A stretch of 64,000 nucleotides of DNA from NCBI GenBank assembly GCA_963841425.1, contig CAWJCL010000004.1, positions 62,001 through 126,000 on the forward strand. The letters are read 5' to 3'. The notes beneath the pieces were generated by a model. The model was not told the origin of the DNA, searched no databases, and saw nothing but the letters and a program-made list of their open reading frames with translations. Position numbers and translations under genes: made by a program. Of the stretch, positions 46,688-55,168 are shown piece after piece (within the stretch, counting starts at the first letter, position 1; each line of letters begins with the position of its first letter). This DNA comes from DATEOR01 sp963841425 (lineage in GTDB: Bacteria > Actinomycetota > Thermoleophilia > Gaiellales > Gaiellaceae).

Positions 46688-47989
46688 TCAATCGCGGTCG
46701 AGGCTGCGCACGGAGGCGTCCAAATCGGCCTCCACCGCGGCCTGGCGCTCTTCGGCTGCCGCGAGGGTCTCCTCAAGCCTGGCGGCGAGGTGACGGACGC
46801 GTTCGGCGGCGGCGTCGTGCTGCGCCTCGGCCGAGCGGGCGACGTCGCTGATCCGGCGCTGAAGCCGGTCGGCGGTCATCCGCGCCATGTCGGCGATTCT
46901 GTCGGAGACGTCCTTCTCGGCCTGGCGGGCGAACTGCTCGATCGCCTTCTCGAGCTCGCGCGACAGGCGCTCCGCGGCCTTCTCACGGGACTGCTTGATC
47001 TGGGAGTCGAACTGCTTCTCGGCGTACTCGGTGAGACGGGTCGCAGCGCGCTCGAACGCCCGGTCCAGCGCGGCGAGGTGTCGGCGCTCCGCCTCTTCTA
47101 GGCCCGCGGCGATCCGCGCTCTCGCCTCGGTCTCGTCACGCTCGAGCTGTTCGTGCAGGGCGCGCTCCCGCGAGCGGAGCCGCTCGCTCACTTCATGCAG
47201 CGCTCGACGCCGCTCGGCCGCGTGGATCTCGATCTCTGAGCGGCCTTCCTCGAGGAACGCGGTGCCGAACCGCTGCAGCTCCTCGCGAAGCTTCGTCAGG
47301 GCAACGCGCTGCTCCTCGCTCGCGGCGTCGACCCGCTCCGCGTCCGCGGCGAGCCGCGCCTCGTATGCCGTGACCGCGTCGCGCTGCCTTTGGCCGAGCT
47401 CGACAAGCTTGCGCTCGAGCTCGCGCTGGCCGCGGTCGAGGTCTGCGGCCCACGCCATCAGCCGTTGCTCCAGGCGCTCCTGCACCGAGGCGACGGTCTG
47501 GGTGAGCTCGACGCGCGCGCGCTCGGCCTGGCGCTCGACCGTGTCCCGCCGCTCCTCGGCCAGACGGCGCTCCTGCTCGCTGAGCTGGTGACTCGTGTTC
47601 GCCCGCTCCCTCGCAAGGATGCGCTCGAGCTCCAGGATCCGCTGCTTCGACTCCTCCGCGGCAAAGGCGTGGATCTCGTCGCGTGCCGCCTCCGTGAGCC
47701 GTTCGACCTGCTGCAACCGCCGTAGGCCGCGGTTCAGTGCTAGCAACCCGGCTTCCGCGACCGCGGCAGCCGCGAGCCCTCCGGCGGCGAGGAGGAGCGC
47801 GTCCAGGTCCGTGTACGAGTCCACCAGGTCGATACCGAGCGCGATGGTCGCGAGTGCGGCGCCGACTCCGAGCGCGACCGTGACGACGAGCAGGAGCCGG
47901 TCGCTCGCCTTCCCCAGGACGACGGCGAGAAGGGAGAGCGCCACGGCGCCCATCGCCACGGCGAAGGCGATCTCGAGGGCGAGAGCCAT
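46688..47989 (-). CDS. membrane-anchored long coiled-coil protein
   Basis: A 433-aa protein with three N-terminal hydrophobic segments (about 5-25, 31-52, 65-87) followed by about 330 residues of nearly unbroken charged heptads (LSEQERRLAEERRDTVERQA, AEERVDAASEEQRVAL-type repeats). It would project a long coiled coil into the cytoplasm. The pattern suggests a scaffold, cell-shape or septum factor such as polarity determinants; that is speculative, since no characterised family is recognised. Confidence 0.7.
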   Translation of the reverse strand: MALALEIAFAVAMGAVALSLLAVVLGKASDRLLLVVTVALGVGAALATIALGIDLVDSYTDLDALLLAAGGLAAAAVAEAGLLALNRGLRRLQQVERLTEAARDEIHAFAAEESKQRILELERILARERANTSHQLSEQERRLAEERRDTVERQAERARVELTQTVASVQERLEQRLMAWAADLDRGQRELERKLVELGQRQRDAVTAYEARLAADAERVDAASEEQRVALTKLREELQRFGTAFLEEGRSEIEIHAAERRRALHEVSERLRSRERALHEQLERDETEARARIAAGLEEAERRHLAALDRAFERAATRLTEYAEKQFDSQIKQSREKAAERLSRELEKAIEQFARQAEKDVSDRIADMARMTADRLQRRISDVARSAEAQHDAAAERVRHLAARLEETLAAAEERQAAVEADLDASVRSLDRD

Positions 47990-48005
47990 CGCCCCATCCT
48001 AGGCC

Positions 48006-49187
48006 CTAGAACAAAAACAGACGACCGCGGCCGCCGAGGCGCGCGCCGGAGCCCGTGCGGGAGAAGTGCCGGAGCGCGGTCCGGGCGATCTCTCCCGCGA
48101 GGACGTCGGACGACGCGCCGACTCCCGCGGAGTTGTAGGTCATCACGACCGCGACGAACCCGCCGGCCCGCCAGTAGACGAGCCCGCTGTCGTGCCGGAC
48201 GACGGAGATCCAGCCGGCCTTGTGCGGAACCGAGACTCCGGGCTCATCGCCCACGTAGCGATCGAGCTTCCCCGGGTCGCGGACGTGCGCCAGCGTCCAG
48301 AGGAGGAACCGTGCGTCGCTTGCTGTGAAGCGACCGGACAGGCCGAGCAGGGGCCCGTGGCCGCCCGCGCCCCGATGGAGAAACTTGTGAATCCGCGCGA
48401 GATCCCAGGCCGACGTGTATTTCCCGGCGCTGTAGTACGACGGCTGATCGACGACGTTGAGCGGAATCGGCGTCCGGTCGGCTGTCCCGAGAAGGTAGCC
48501 GCCGTTGATGTAGGAGTCGTAGAGCCCGAGCGCGCGGAGCGTCGCCGTGACCCTCGCGCTCCCGGTGTAGATCGAGCCGCCGCCGAGCCAGACCTCGAGA
48601 TCGTTCGCAGCCGCGTTGTCGGAGTAGACCAGCATGCGGCGAAAAAGCGTGCCGATGCGCGAGTTATCCGCCGGCTTACCGCCGAGCACGCGGAGGACCT
48701 CGATTGCGATTCCGAGCTTGAGCGTCGACGCGCCCATGAACCGGGCCCGTGCGTTCCAGGCCGCGCCCTTTCCCGTCCGCAGATCCTGGACGTAGACCGC
48801 CGACGTCCCGGGGAAGGCGTCGCCGAGGGCGCGAATCCGCCGCTGCAGCCCGTGGTCGAGGGAGCTCTTGATCGCGTGTGGCCGTGCGCGGCGGGAGAGC
48901 CCGAAGACGGGGCCGACCGACGACGAGGCTCGGTCGCCCAGCGCGTTCACCGCGGTGATGCGGATGCTGACGTCGCGGCTCGGCAGCGAGACCGTCCTCC
49001 AGAAGCGGCGCCCCTCGAGATTCGCGTGCCCCTTGTAGACGCCGTCGACGCGGATGCTCACGATCCGCGTACCGGCCGTCACGCGGCCTCTGATCTCGCC
49101 GAAGGAGATCTCCCGTGGCGCCGGCGCGTAGATTGCGGGCGGCCTCGGCGGCGGCTCGGCCGGCGGCATGAAGGCGAGCGTCACCAC
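48006..49187 (-). CDS. class A beta-lactamase-like serine hydrolase
   Basis: A 393-aa protein. The hydrolase part (about 115-370) has SxxK as S154-T-L-K157, SDN at 189-191 and HKAGW at about 313 in place of KTG. An N-terminal region (30-100) looks like a beta-sandwich domain (IRVDGVYKGHANLEGRRFWR). No ordinary signal peptide is visible, although the family usually acts outside the cell, so either the start lies elsewhere or export is non-standard. The GTG overlaps the upstream stop by seven bases. A penicillin-binding or peptidase-type role is more likely than true lactamase. Confidence 0.76.
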   Translation of the reverse strand: MVTLAFMPPAEPPPRPPAIYAPAPREISFGEIRGRVTAGTRIVSIRVDGVYKGHANLEGRRFWRTVSLPSRDVSIRITAVNALGDRASSSVGPVFGLSRRARPHAIKSSLDHGLQRRIRALGDAFPGTSAVYVQDLRTGKGAAWNARARFMGASTLKLGIAIEVLRVLGGKPADNSRIGTLFRRMLVYSDNAAANDLEVWLGGGSIYTGSARVTATLRALGLYDSYINGGYLLGTADRTPIPLNVVDQPSYYSAGKYTSAWDLARIHKFLHRGAGGHGPLLGLSGRFTASDARFLLWTLAHVRDPGKLDRYVGDEPGVSVPHKAGWISVVRHDSGLVYWRAGGFVAVVMTYNSAGVGASSDVLAGEIARTALRHFSRTGSGARLGGRGRLFLF

Positions 49188-49915
49188 ACTCGCATCATCA
49201 CCGAGGCGCAGGCGAGTGCGACGACTGCGACCGAGAGAATGCGGAGCGCCTGCTCGGCCGGGCCCATGATCAGCTCCGGGGTGAGCGCCTCCGTCGTATC
49301 GTCTGCGCGCTCGATCGTCCCGTGCACGCGCGTGACGCGGCGCCGCAGATCACGAACCTGCGTCGAAAGGACGCGCTGCGCCAGACTGAGCGCGAAGGCG
49401 AAGACGGCGCCGGCGATGGCGGCCGCGCCGATCGATTCCGCGGTGGCGAAGTAGCCGGTGAGCAGGGGGAACGACCCCCAGGCGAGCGCGAACCACGCGT
49501 CGTCGTGGAAGCGTCCGCCGAAGGACTCCAGGTTGTACGCGACGACGATGAAGGCCCCCGCCGCCACGAACGCGGCGATCCACGGATCGAAGACGATCGC
49601 GCCGACGATCCCGATCGCGACAGCCCCTCCGATCGAGGCGACTGCGAGGAAGACGAGCACGCCGCGCGGTATCTCCGTCCGGAGCGGCCGCCCGTTGAGC
49701 TCGTCGAGCGCGTGCGCGCCGATGCCGACGGCAAGGAGGAACGCGGCCAGGGTCGGGAGCAGCCGGGACCACGAGAACTCGGCGCTGAGCGCCGCGCCGA
49801 TCGCCACGTAGCTCAGATGCCAGGCCGTATACGGCGGATGAAGGAGGGTGACGTAGTCGCGCCAGCCTCCCGAGCGCAGGGCGTAAAAGGCAGGCCGCGA
49901 GGTCTCAAGCGCCAC
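49181..49915 (-). CDS. UbiA-like polytopic membrane protein
   Basis: A 244-aa protein with about seven hydrophobic helices. The segments GIGAHALDELNGRPLRTEIP and YNLESFGGRFHDDAWFALAW sit where UbiA prenyltransferases have their first and second Asp motifs, but the canonical NDxxDxxxD is not intact, so the assignment is tentative. The GTG (49913-49915) overlaps the UbiE-like methyltransferase stop by 11 bases. The pairing of UbiA-like and UbiE-like genes hints at a prenylated quinone or lipid, which is inference. Confidence 0.62.
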   Translation of the reverse strand: MALETSRPAFYALRSGGWRDYVTLLHPPYTAWHLSYVAIGAALSAEFSWSRLLPTLAAFLLAVGIGAHALDELNGRPLRTEIPRGVLVFLAVASIGGAVAIGIVGAIVFDPWIAAFVAAGAFIVVAYNLESFGGRFHDDAWFALAWGSFPLLTGYFATAESIGAAAIAGAVFAFALSLAQRVLSTQVRDLRRRVTRVHGTIERADDTTEALTPELIMGPAEQALRILSVAVVALACASVMMRVW

Positions 49916-50627
49916 GCGTTCCCCAAAGGACGAGCCCGCCGCCGAGGCTGAGGCGCCGGCCCTCGACGCCGTCGATGCCGGCCTCTCGCCAGGCGCGGAC
50001 GACATCCTCGACCGGGTGGCTGTCCCAGAAGCCACGGATGCTCGGCCCGAGGAAGCTGCCGACCTCCCCCCAGCCAGGCGAGATCGCGCGACCGAGCACG
50101 GGCAGGCCGATGCGGACGTATAGCTCCCAGGCCGGACGGGCGACCCCTGTCGGCACGAAGAAGTCGAGCATCGCGATCCGGCCGCCGGGTCGGACCACCC
50201 GGGCGAGCTCCTTCATGGTCGCCGCGGGGTCGTCGACGTAGCGGAGGAGGTACGTGAAGGTCAACGCGTCGAAGGAGGCGTCCTCGAAGGGCAGGTGCTC
50301 GGCCGTCCCTTCCTCGAGAACGATTCGCTCGCCTAGACCTGCGGCGTCGACGCGCGCTCGGCCTGCGGCCAGCATCTCGGCGCTCTGGTCGAGTCCGACG
50401 ACGCGGCAGCCGTAGCGGTGCACGAGCTCGATCGACACCGCCGCGGTGCCGCACGCGACGTCGAGGACGCTCGCGTCCGGGCGGGCCTCGATCCGGTCGA
50501 CGAGGAAGGCGCGCCAGCGCGGGTCCTGCCCGAAGGAGAGCAGCCGCGCATAGCGATCGTAGGTCTCGCCGAGAGGCGCGAAGAGCGCTTGGGCCGCCTG
50601 GCTGCGCTCGCTGATGCTCTCGGTCAC
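49905..50627 (-). CDS. UbiE/MenG-like SAM-dependent methyltransferase
   Basis: A 240-aa methyltransferase: RYARLLSFGQDPRWRAFLVD, motif I VLDVACGTAAVSIELVHRYG, VVGLDQSAEMLAAGRARVDA, and FDALTFTYLLRYVDDPAATM, then LARVVRPGGRIAMLDFFVPT. Together these match the UbiE/COQ5 group that methylates demethylmenaquinone or related rings. The start is GTG 50625-50627, leaderless candidate. It is coupled to the UbiA-like gene. Whether it is the organism's menaquinone methyltransferase cannot be told. Confidence 0.8.
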   Translation of the reverse strand: MTESISERSQAAQALFAPLGETYDRYARLLSFGQDPRWRAFLVDRIEARPDASVLDVACGTAAVSIELVHRYGCRVVGLDQSAEMLAAGRARVDAAGLGERIVLEEGTAEHLPFEDASFDALTFTYLLRYVDDPAATMKELARVVRPGGRIAMLDFFVPTGVARPAWELYVRIGLPVLGRAISPGWGEVGSFLGPSIRGFWDSHPVEDVVRAWREAGIDGVEGRRLSLGGGLVLWGTRGA

Positions 50628-50631
50628 GGGG

Positions 50632-50639
50632 ATATTGTT
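50632..50639. promoter_or_regulatory. shared -10 region for divergent genes at 50627 and 50646
   Basis: Plus-strand TATTGT (50633-50638) lies seven bases before GTG 50646. On the minus strand AACAAT (50639-50634) or CAATAT (50637-50632) lies four to six bases before GTG 50627. The start codons are only 18 bases apart, so one AT-rich octamer must serve both leaderless promoters. Confidence 0.45.
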
Positions 50640-50645
50640 GCGGCT

Positions 50646-51197
50646 GTGGGGCTCGAGGAGGAGATTGCCGCTGCGGCCGAAGCTGCGTCGGCTCACGCGG
50701 CGAGCGGGGAGAAGCTCGAGGGCGTCGTCCCCGCGGAGCCCGGGACCGGCGCGCGTGTCTACCTTTGCGCCTACCGAAGCGGCGAGGAGCAGACCTGGCT
50801 CGCGCTCGATTCCCGGTACCGGCCCCTTGCCGACCGCGCCCTCGTTCGAGAGGCGGTCTCGATCGCGGCCATGTGCGAGCTCGCCGAGGAGAGCGCCGGT
50901 GGCGGGGACCTCGGCGAGCTGCGCGCCCGCCTCGTCGAGCTGCGCCTGACCGACGCGCCGGAGGGCATCGAGGAGGCCGAGCTCGCCGCGTCCGAGCTCC
51001 AGGAGACGATCACGCCGGCGCCGCGGCTCGCGAGCGTCGGCTATCTCGACGCGATCGGGCTCGCGGCGGCGAGGCTGGAGCAGACGCTCGGGGAGGTTGG
51101 CGGCTCGCCCTTCGCCGAGGCGATGAAGAGCGGCATGCCTGCGGCCGACGAGCTCGCCGCCGCGGTCATCCGCTCCTACAAGGGCCCGCTCGGCTAA
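50646..51197 (+). CDS. hypothetical protein
   Basis: A 183-aa protein starting at GTG 50646 (VGLEEEIAAAAEAASAHAAS). It shows an acidic helical start, a beta pattern (ARVYLCAYRSGEEQTWLALD), then alternating helices with many Glu/Ala. No signal peptide, membrane helix or known motif is seen. It is divergent from the UbiE-like gene and convergent with the GNAT gene, overlapping it by four bases. Confidence 0.6.
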   Translation: MGLEEEIAAAAEAASAHAASGEKLEGVVPAEPGTGARVYLCAYRSGEEQTWLALDSRYRPLADRALVREAVSIAAMCELAEESAGGGDLGELRARLVELRLTDAPEGIEEAELAASELQETITPAPRLASVGYLDAIGLAAARLEQTLGEVGGSPFAEAMKSGMPAADELAAAVIRSYKGPLG

Positions 51198-51625
51198 TCG
51201 AGGTCGTAGCGGTAGACGTTCGACTCGCGGGCGCGGAAGCCGACCTTCTCGTAGAGCGCGTTGGCCGCCTCGCGCGAGGGGCGGGAGGTCAGGTCGAGGG
51301 TGCGGGCTCCCGACTCGGAGGCGAGGCGAATCGCCTCGGCGACGAGCGCCTCCCCGGCGCCGTGGCCGCGCGCCGCCTCGTCCACGACGACGTCCTCGAT
51401 CCAGGCGCGCACGCCTGTGGGCGCGCGGAAGACGACCAGCGTCAGCGAGCCGATGATCTGATCGTCGTCGTCGCGGGCCAGGAGGATCGTCGACGCTGGT
51501 GAGGAGACGATCTCCTCGAGCTGCGCCCGCGTGGGGGCCAGCGCCGACGTCGAAAGCTGCGGGACGAGCCTGGCGAAGGCAGCCACGAGCTCGTCGGAGA
51601 CGGTGTTCGCCTGGGTGACGCCCAC
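51194..51625 (-). CDS. GNAT family N-acetyltransferase
   Basis: A 143-aa GNAT: IGSLTLVVFRAPTGVRAWIE, VVVDEAARGHGAGEALVAEA (the acetyl-CoA pyrophosphate loop R-G-H-G-A-G), and ANALYEKVGFRARESNVYRY. It would transfer acetyl groups to an amine; the acceptor is unknown. GTG start at 51623-51625. It follows the ferritin gene on the same strand. Confidence 0.88.
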   Translation of the reverse strand: MGVTQANTVSDELVAAFARLVPQLSTSALAPTRAQLEEIVSSPASTILLARDDDDQIIGSLTLVVFRAPTGVRAWIEDVVVDEAARGHGAGEALVAEAIRLASESGARTLDLTSRPSREAANALYEKVGFRARESNVYRYDLD

Positions 51626-51631
51626 GTCCGG

Positions 51632-52165
51632 CTAGAGAGCTCCGCCTGCCGCCGGAGGCGCGGTTGGGTCCACCCCGGCATCGCCGATCTGCTGGCGCGA
51701 CAGATGTTCCTCGGCGAGGAGCAGGTTGTCGGCGGCGCGCTCGACGACGGCCAAGAGCGCGGACATGCTGGCGACCTCCTCACGCTGCTCCTTCAAGAAC
51801 CAGTCCATGAACTGCGCGCCAACGAGGTCGTTCTCCTCGCGCGCGACCGCGGCGAGCCGCACGATCTGCTCGGTGACGGTGCGTTCCTGCTGGAGGGCGA
51901 GGGCGACTGGAGCGACCGCGTCCGAGAACTCGTTCTGCGGGCCGGTGATCGCCGGGATCCTGACCTGTTTGCCCGAGTCGAGGAGGTACTGGACGAGCAT
52001 CATCGCGTGGTTCCGCTCCTCGAGCGCCTGGCGGTAGAAGTGCGCCGCGAGCTGCTGCAAGGTTTCGGCGTCGAAGTAGACGGCGATCGCCACGTACTGG
52101 TTCGAGGCGGCGAACTCGTTGGCGATTTGCTCGTTCAGGGTCTCGATGAAGCGGCTCTCGGACAT
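51632..52165 (-). CDS. ferritin, BfrB-like
   Basis: A 177-aa ferritin very close in pattern to mycobacterial BfrB: LNEQIANEFAASNQYVAIAV, HFYRQALEERNHAMMLVQYL, QQERTVTEQIVRLAAVAREE and AQFMDWFLKEQREEVASMSA contain the ferroxidase Glu/His residues of both sites. It should form a 24-subunit iron store. I prefer the ATG at 52163-52165: TAATGT eight bases upstream is a good -10 for a leaderless message; the ATG at 52177 overlaps that box. Confidence 0.9.
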   Translation of the reverse strand: MSESRFIETLNEQIANEFAASNQYVAIAVYFDAETLQQLAAHFYRQALEERNHAMMLVQYLLDSGKQVRIPAITGPQNEFSDAVAPVALALQQERTVTEQIVRLAAVAREENDLVGAQFMDWFLKEQREEVASMSALLAVVERAADNLLLAEEHLSRQQIGDAGVDPTAPPAAGGAL

Positions 52166-52203
52166 CGGTGCGTACATTACGGGTGATCGACGAAAGGAGC
52201 CCT

Positions 52204-52500
52204 ATGGAGGGTGGATCCGGATTCCCGTTCGGGGGCGACCCGGACGATCTCATGCGCGGGCTCCGCGAATTCGCGGAGCGGCAGACCGAGGCGATGCAGG
52301 AGACGCAGCGCGAGCAGTTTGCGACGCTGACCCTGAACACCGCGGTCGAGCTGACCGGCGCGGCGCTCAAGCGCTTCCAGGTGGCCGGCTCGCCGGACGA
52401 GCAGGCCATCGCCCTGCGCGACGCGATGCGCGTGCTCTTCCCCGAGGCTGTTGCTCTCGTCTCGGCGGCACGGCAGGGGTTCATGCGCGAGTCCGGCTGA
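52204..52500 (+). CDS. small hypothetical protein
   Basis: A 98-aa helical protein with a strong ribosome-binding site (AAAGGAG, four bases before the ATG). The sequence has GSGFPFGGDPDDLMRGLREF, then amphipathic helices rich in Gln and Glu. No membrane or signal segment. It overlaps the LysE start (TGATG), so it is co-translated with the exporter, but no function is known. Confidence 0.65.
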   Translation: MEGGSGFPFGGDPDDLMRGLREFAERQTEAMQETQREQFATLTLNTAVELTGAALKRFQVAGSPDEQAIALRDAMRVLFPEAVALVSAARQGFMRESG

Positions 52501-53144
52501 TGCTGCCCGACCCTGGGGCGCTGGCGGTCTTCATCGTCGCCGCGCTCGTCCTCCTCGTCATCCCGGGGCCGGCCGTCCTCTACATCGTCGCGCAGAGCAT
52601 CAGCCACGGGCGGCTCGCGGGCATCGTCTCGATGCTCGGGATCCAGGTCGGCGGCCTCGTACACGTGGCCGCGGCGGCGGCTGGCCTCTCGGCACTGCTC
52701 GTCCGCTCTGCTGTCGCATTCGACGTCGTCAAGTACGCGGGCGCGGCCTATCTCGTCTTTCTCGGCCTGCGCCGGATCCTCGGGAGAGACGAGGCCGAGG
52801 ACGTTCCGGGCGCACGGCTCGAGAAGAGCCGCCGGCGGCTGTTCGCCCAGGGGGTCGTGATCAACGTCCTCAACCCCAAGACCGCGCTCTTCTTCTTCTC
52901 GTTCCTGCCCCAGTTCGTGGACGTCGATGCGGGGTCGGTGGCGCTGCAGATCGCGACGCTCGGCCTGATCTTCATCCTGCTCGCGATCCTGAGCGACGGG
53001 TTGTACGCGGTCGCGGCGGGCTCGGCGGCGGGGTGGCTCCGCGGCCGGTCCGGCTTTGTTCGGGCGGAGCGGTACGGGACGGGCGGCGTTCTGGTGGGGC
53101 TCGGGCTCTTGACCGCTTTTTCGGGTGCGAAGAGCAATCAGTGA
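52500..53144 (+). CDS. LysE/RhtB-family exporter
   Basis: A 214-aa membrane protein with about six helices and family signatures: FIVAALVLLVIPGPAVLYIV (with the PGP turn), SMLGIQVGGLVHVAAAAAGL, KYAGAAYLVFLGLRRILGRD, and GVVINVLNPKTALFFFSFLP. LysE-type proteins export amino acids or related compounds. The start overlaps the previous gene by one base. The next gene unit is proline/amino-acid catabolic, but is probably transcribed from its own promoter. Confidence 0.88.
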   Translation: MLPDPGALAVFIVAALVLLVIPGPAVLYIVAQSISHGRLAGIVSMLGIQVGGLVHVAAAAAGLSALLVRSAVAFDVVKYAGAAYLVFLGLRRILGRDEAEDVPGARLEKSRRRLFAQGVVINVLNPKTALFFFSFLPQFVDVDAGSVALQIATLGLIFILLAILSDGLYAVAAGSAAGWLRGRSGFVRAERYGTGGVLVGLGLLTAFSGAKSNQ

Positions 53145-53222
53145 CGGGGCCACCCCGTGCCTCCACCCGCTTTCGAGCGTAACGCCCGCCGACGCACCCA
53201 TGGCGCACCGAATGTGCCGAAC

Positions 53223-53228
53223 TAGAAT
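53223..53228 (+). promoter_or_regulatory. -10 box for the proline dehydrogenase operon
   Basis: TAGAAT lies nine bases before the GTG start at 53238, after a 93-base gap; the expected transcript would have almost no leader. No obvious -35 is seen. Confidence 0.5.
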
Positions 53229-53237
53229 CGCGGCCCG

Positions 53238-54146
53238 GTGACCATCCTCGACCGCGCGATCGTCCGAGCGCTCCCGGCGGTGCCGCGGCGAGTCGTGAAG
53301 CGCCTTTCGAGCCGGTACATCGCCGGAACGACCCTCGTCGAGGCATGCGAGATCGTCCGCGGCCTGAACGCCCAGGGCAAGGAGGCAACGCTCGACGTTC
53401 TCGGCGAGGAGGTGACGCTCCGCGAGGAGGCGATCGGCCTGCGCGACGCTTACCGGCGCGCCCTCGAGACGATCGAGGAGGACGGTCTCCGCTCGAATGT
53501 CAGCGTCAAGCTGACGGCCCTCGGGCTCAAGCTCGACCGGGACCTCTGCCGTGCGGATCTGACTGCGGTCGTCGAGGAGGCGGCGCGGTTCGGCAACTTC
53601 GTCCGCATCGACATGGAGGACTCCTCGACCACGTCCGAGACGCTCGCTCTCTATCGCGAAGTCAGGGCGGGAGGGCACGACAACCTTGGCGTCGTCCTGC
53701 AGGCCGCCCTGAAGCGCAGCTTGTCCGACATCGCCGCGCTCGCCGACCTCCGCCCGAACGTGCGCGTCTGCAAGGGCATCTACGTCGAGCCGCCCGAGAT
53801 CGCCTACCAGGAGGACGAGACCATCCGGCTCAACTTCCTGGACGCGCTCGAGGCGCTTTTCGATGTCGGCTCCTACGTCGGAATCGCGACGCACGACGAC
53901 TGGCTGATCGGCGAGGCCCTCGCGCTGATCGAGCGCCGCGGCCTCGGGAGAGACGACTACGAGTTCCAGATGCTCCTCGGTGTGCGGACCGAGCTCGGCG
54001 ACGAGCTCGTCCGCGACGGGCATCGGCTGCGCATTTATGTGCCGTTCGGGCGCCGCTGGTACGAGTACTCGATTCGGCGCCTGCAGGAGAACCCGAAGGT
54101 CGCCGGCTACGTCGCGCTCGACATGCTGAAGAGACTGCGACCGTGA
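53238..54146 (+). CDS. proline dehydrogenase (monofunctional)
   Basis: A 302-aa PRODH barrel: SNVSVKLTALGLKLDRDLCR, FVRIDMEDSSTTSETLALYR, VRVCKGIYVEPPEIAYQEDE, IATHDDWLIGEALALIERRG, EFQMLLGVRTELGDEL, and the substrate arginine helix RRWYEYSIRRLQENPKVAGY. It oxidises L-proline to pyrroline-5-carboxylate with FAD. The GTG start follows TAGAAT by nine bases. The stop overlaps the aminotransferase start by four bases. Confidence 0.93.
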   Translation: MTILDRAIVRALPAVPRRVVKRLSSRYIAGTTLVEACEIVRGLNAQGKEATLDVLGEEVTLREEAIGLRDAYRRALETIEEDGLRSNVSVKLTALGLKLDRDLCRADLTAVVEEAARFGNFVRIDMEDSSTTSETLALYREVRAGGHDNLGVVLQAALKRSLSDIAALADLRPNVRVCKGIYVEPPEIAYQEDETIRLNFLDALEALFDVGSYVGIATHDDWLIGEALALIERRGLGRDDYEFQMLLGVRTELGDELVRDGHRLRIYVPFGRRWYEYSIRRLQENPKVAGYVALDMLKRLRP

Positions 54147-55168
54147 TCTGGGCAGAGGCACAGGGCTGCCGCGTCCTCGATTCGGAAGGACGCAGCTACA
54201 TCGACCTCTCGGGAGGCTTCGGCGTCGCCGTGCTCGGCCACCGAAGTCCCGAGATCGAGGCTGCGGTTCGGGCGCAGGCCGATCGCTGCGTGCACGCTCT
54301 CGGCGACCTCGCCGAGGCAGACGTGACGGCCGAGCTGCGTGCGCGGCTCGGCGGCGACGGCCGCGAGGTCATGCTCGGCGTCACCGGAGAGGACGCGGTC
54401 GAAATCGCGCTGCGGACGGCGTTGCTCGTCACCGGCCGCCCCGGAATCGTCGCTTTCACGGGTGCCTACCATGGGACCGGCCTGCTCGCCCTCGCGGCCA
54501 CGGGGTTCGAGCAGTTCCGGAGCCCGTTCGCGCCGTGGCTGCCCGGGCCGGTCCACCGCCGTCCGTACGGAGAGGATCCGGGCACTCTCCCCGCCGACAC
54601 GGCCTGCGTCGTCGTCGAGCCGGTGCAGGGCCGAGCCGGAGCGCAGGTTCCGCCGAACGGCTTCCTGGAACGACTGCGCGAGCGCTGCGACGAGGCCGGC
54701 GCGCTACTCATCGCGGACGAGATCTATACGGGGCTCGGACGAACGGGCGCCCTGTGGCGGAGCGGCGACATCGCCGACCTCGTCACCTGCGGGAAGGCGC
54801 TCGGCGGCGGGCTTCCAATCTCCGCCTGCCTCATGGGCACGGAGCACCGCCGCGCCTGGGCGCTGGGCCCCGAGGAGGTCTATACGCACACGCACATGGG
54901 GAACCCGCTCGCCGCCGCGGCGGCGCTCGTCGTGCTCGACCGCGTGCCTGCGTTGCTGGAGCGAGTCGCTGCGGCGGGTGAGCGCTTCGAGGCTGCCGGC
55001 TGGCACGGGGCGGGCCTTCTCCGGGCGAAGGAAGGCGACGCCTTCGCCGCCTGGGAGCGTGGCGTGATCGTCATCCCTGCGGGCGAGGACGGCCGCTACA
55101 TGAGCGCGACTCCGCCGCTGACGACCACCGACGAGGAGATCGACGAGGCTCTGGAGCGGATCGGATGA
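54143..55168 (+). CDS. class III PLP-dependent aminotransferase (short)
   Basis: A 341-aa class III aminotransferase: YIDLSGGFGVAVLGHRSPEI, CVVVEPVQGRAGAQVPPNGF, LLIADEIYTGLGRTGALWRS, and the PLP lysine in VTCGKALGGGLPISACLMG. It is about 60-90 residues shorter than usual ornithine or acetylornithine aminotransferases, mostly at the ends. GTG overlaps the PRODH stop. Because PRODH makes pyrroline-5-carboxylate, which equals glutamate semialdehyde, an ornithine-delta-aminotransferase role is attractive; that is inference. Confidence 0.84.
   Translation: MIWAEAQGCRVLDSEGRSYIDLSGGFGVAVLGHRSPEIEAAVRAQADRCVHALGDLAEADVTAELRARLGGDGREVMLGVTGEDAVEIALRTALLVTGRPGIVAFTGAYHGTGLLALAATGFEQFRSPFAPWLPGPVHRRPYGEDPGTLPADTACVVVEPVQGRAGAQVPPNGFLERLRERCDEAGALLIADEIYTGLGRTGALWRSGDIADLVTCGKALGGGLPISACLMGTEHRRAWALGPEEVYTHTHMGNPLAAAAALVVLDRVPALLERVAAAGERFEAAGWHGAGLLRAKEGDAFAAWERGVIVIPAGEDGRYMSATPPLTTTDEEIDEALERIG

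Noticed and set aside
51780..54161. A 793-aa minus-strand frame across ferritin, LysE and proline dehydrogenase
   Set aside because: It crosses three well-supported genes on both strands and has no motif.
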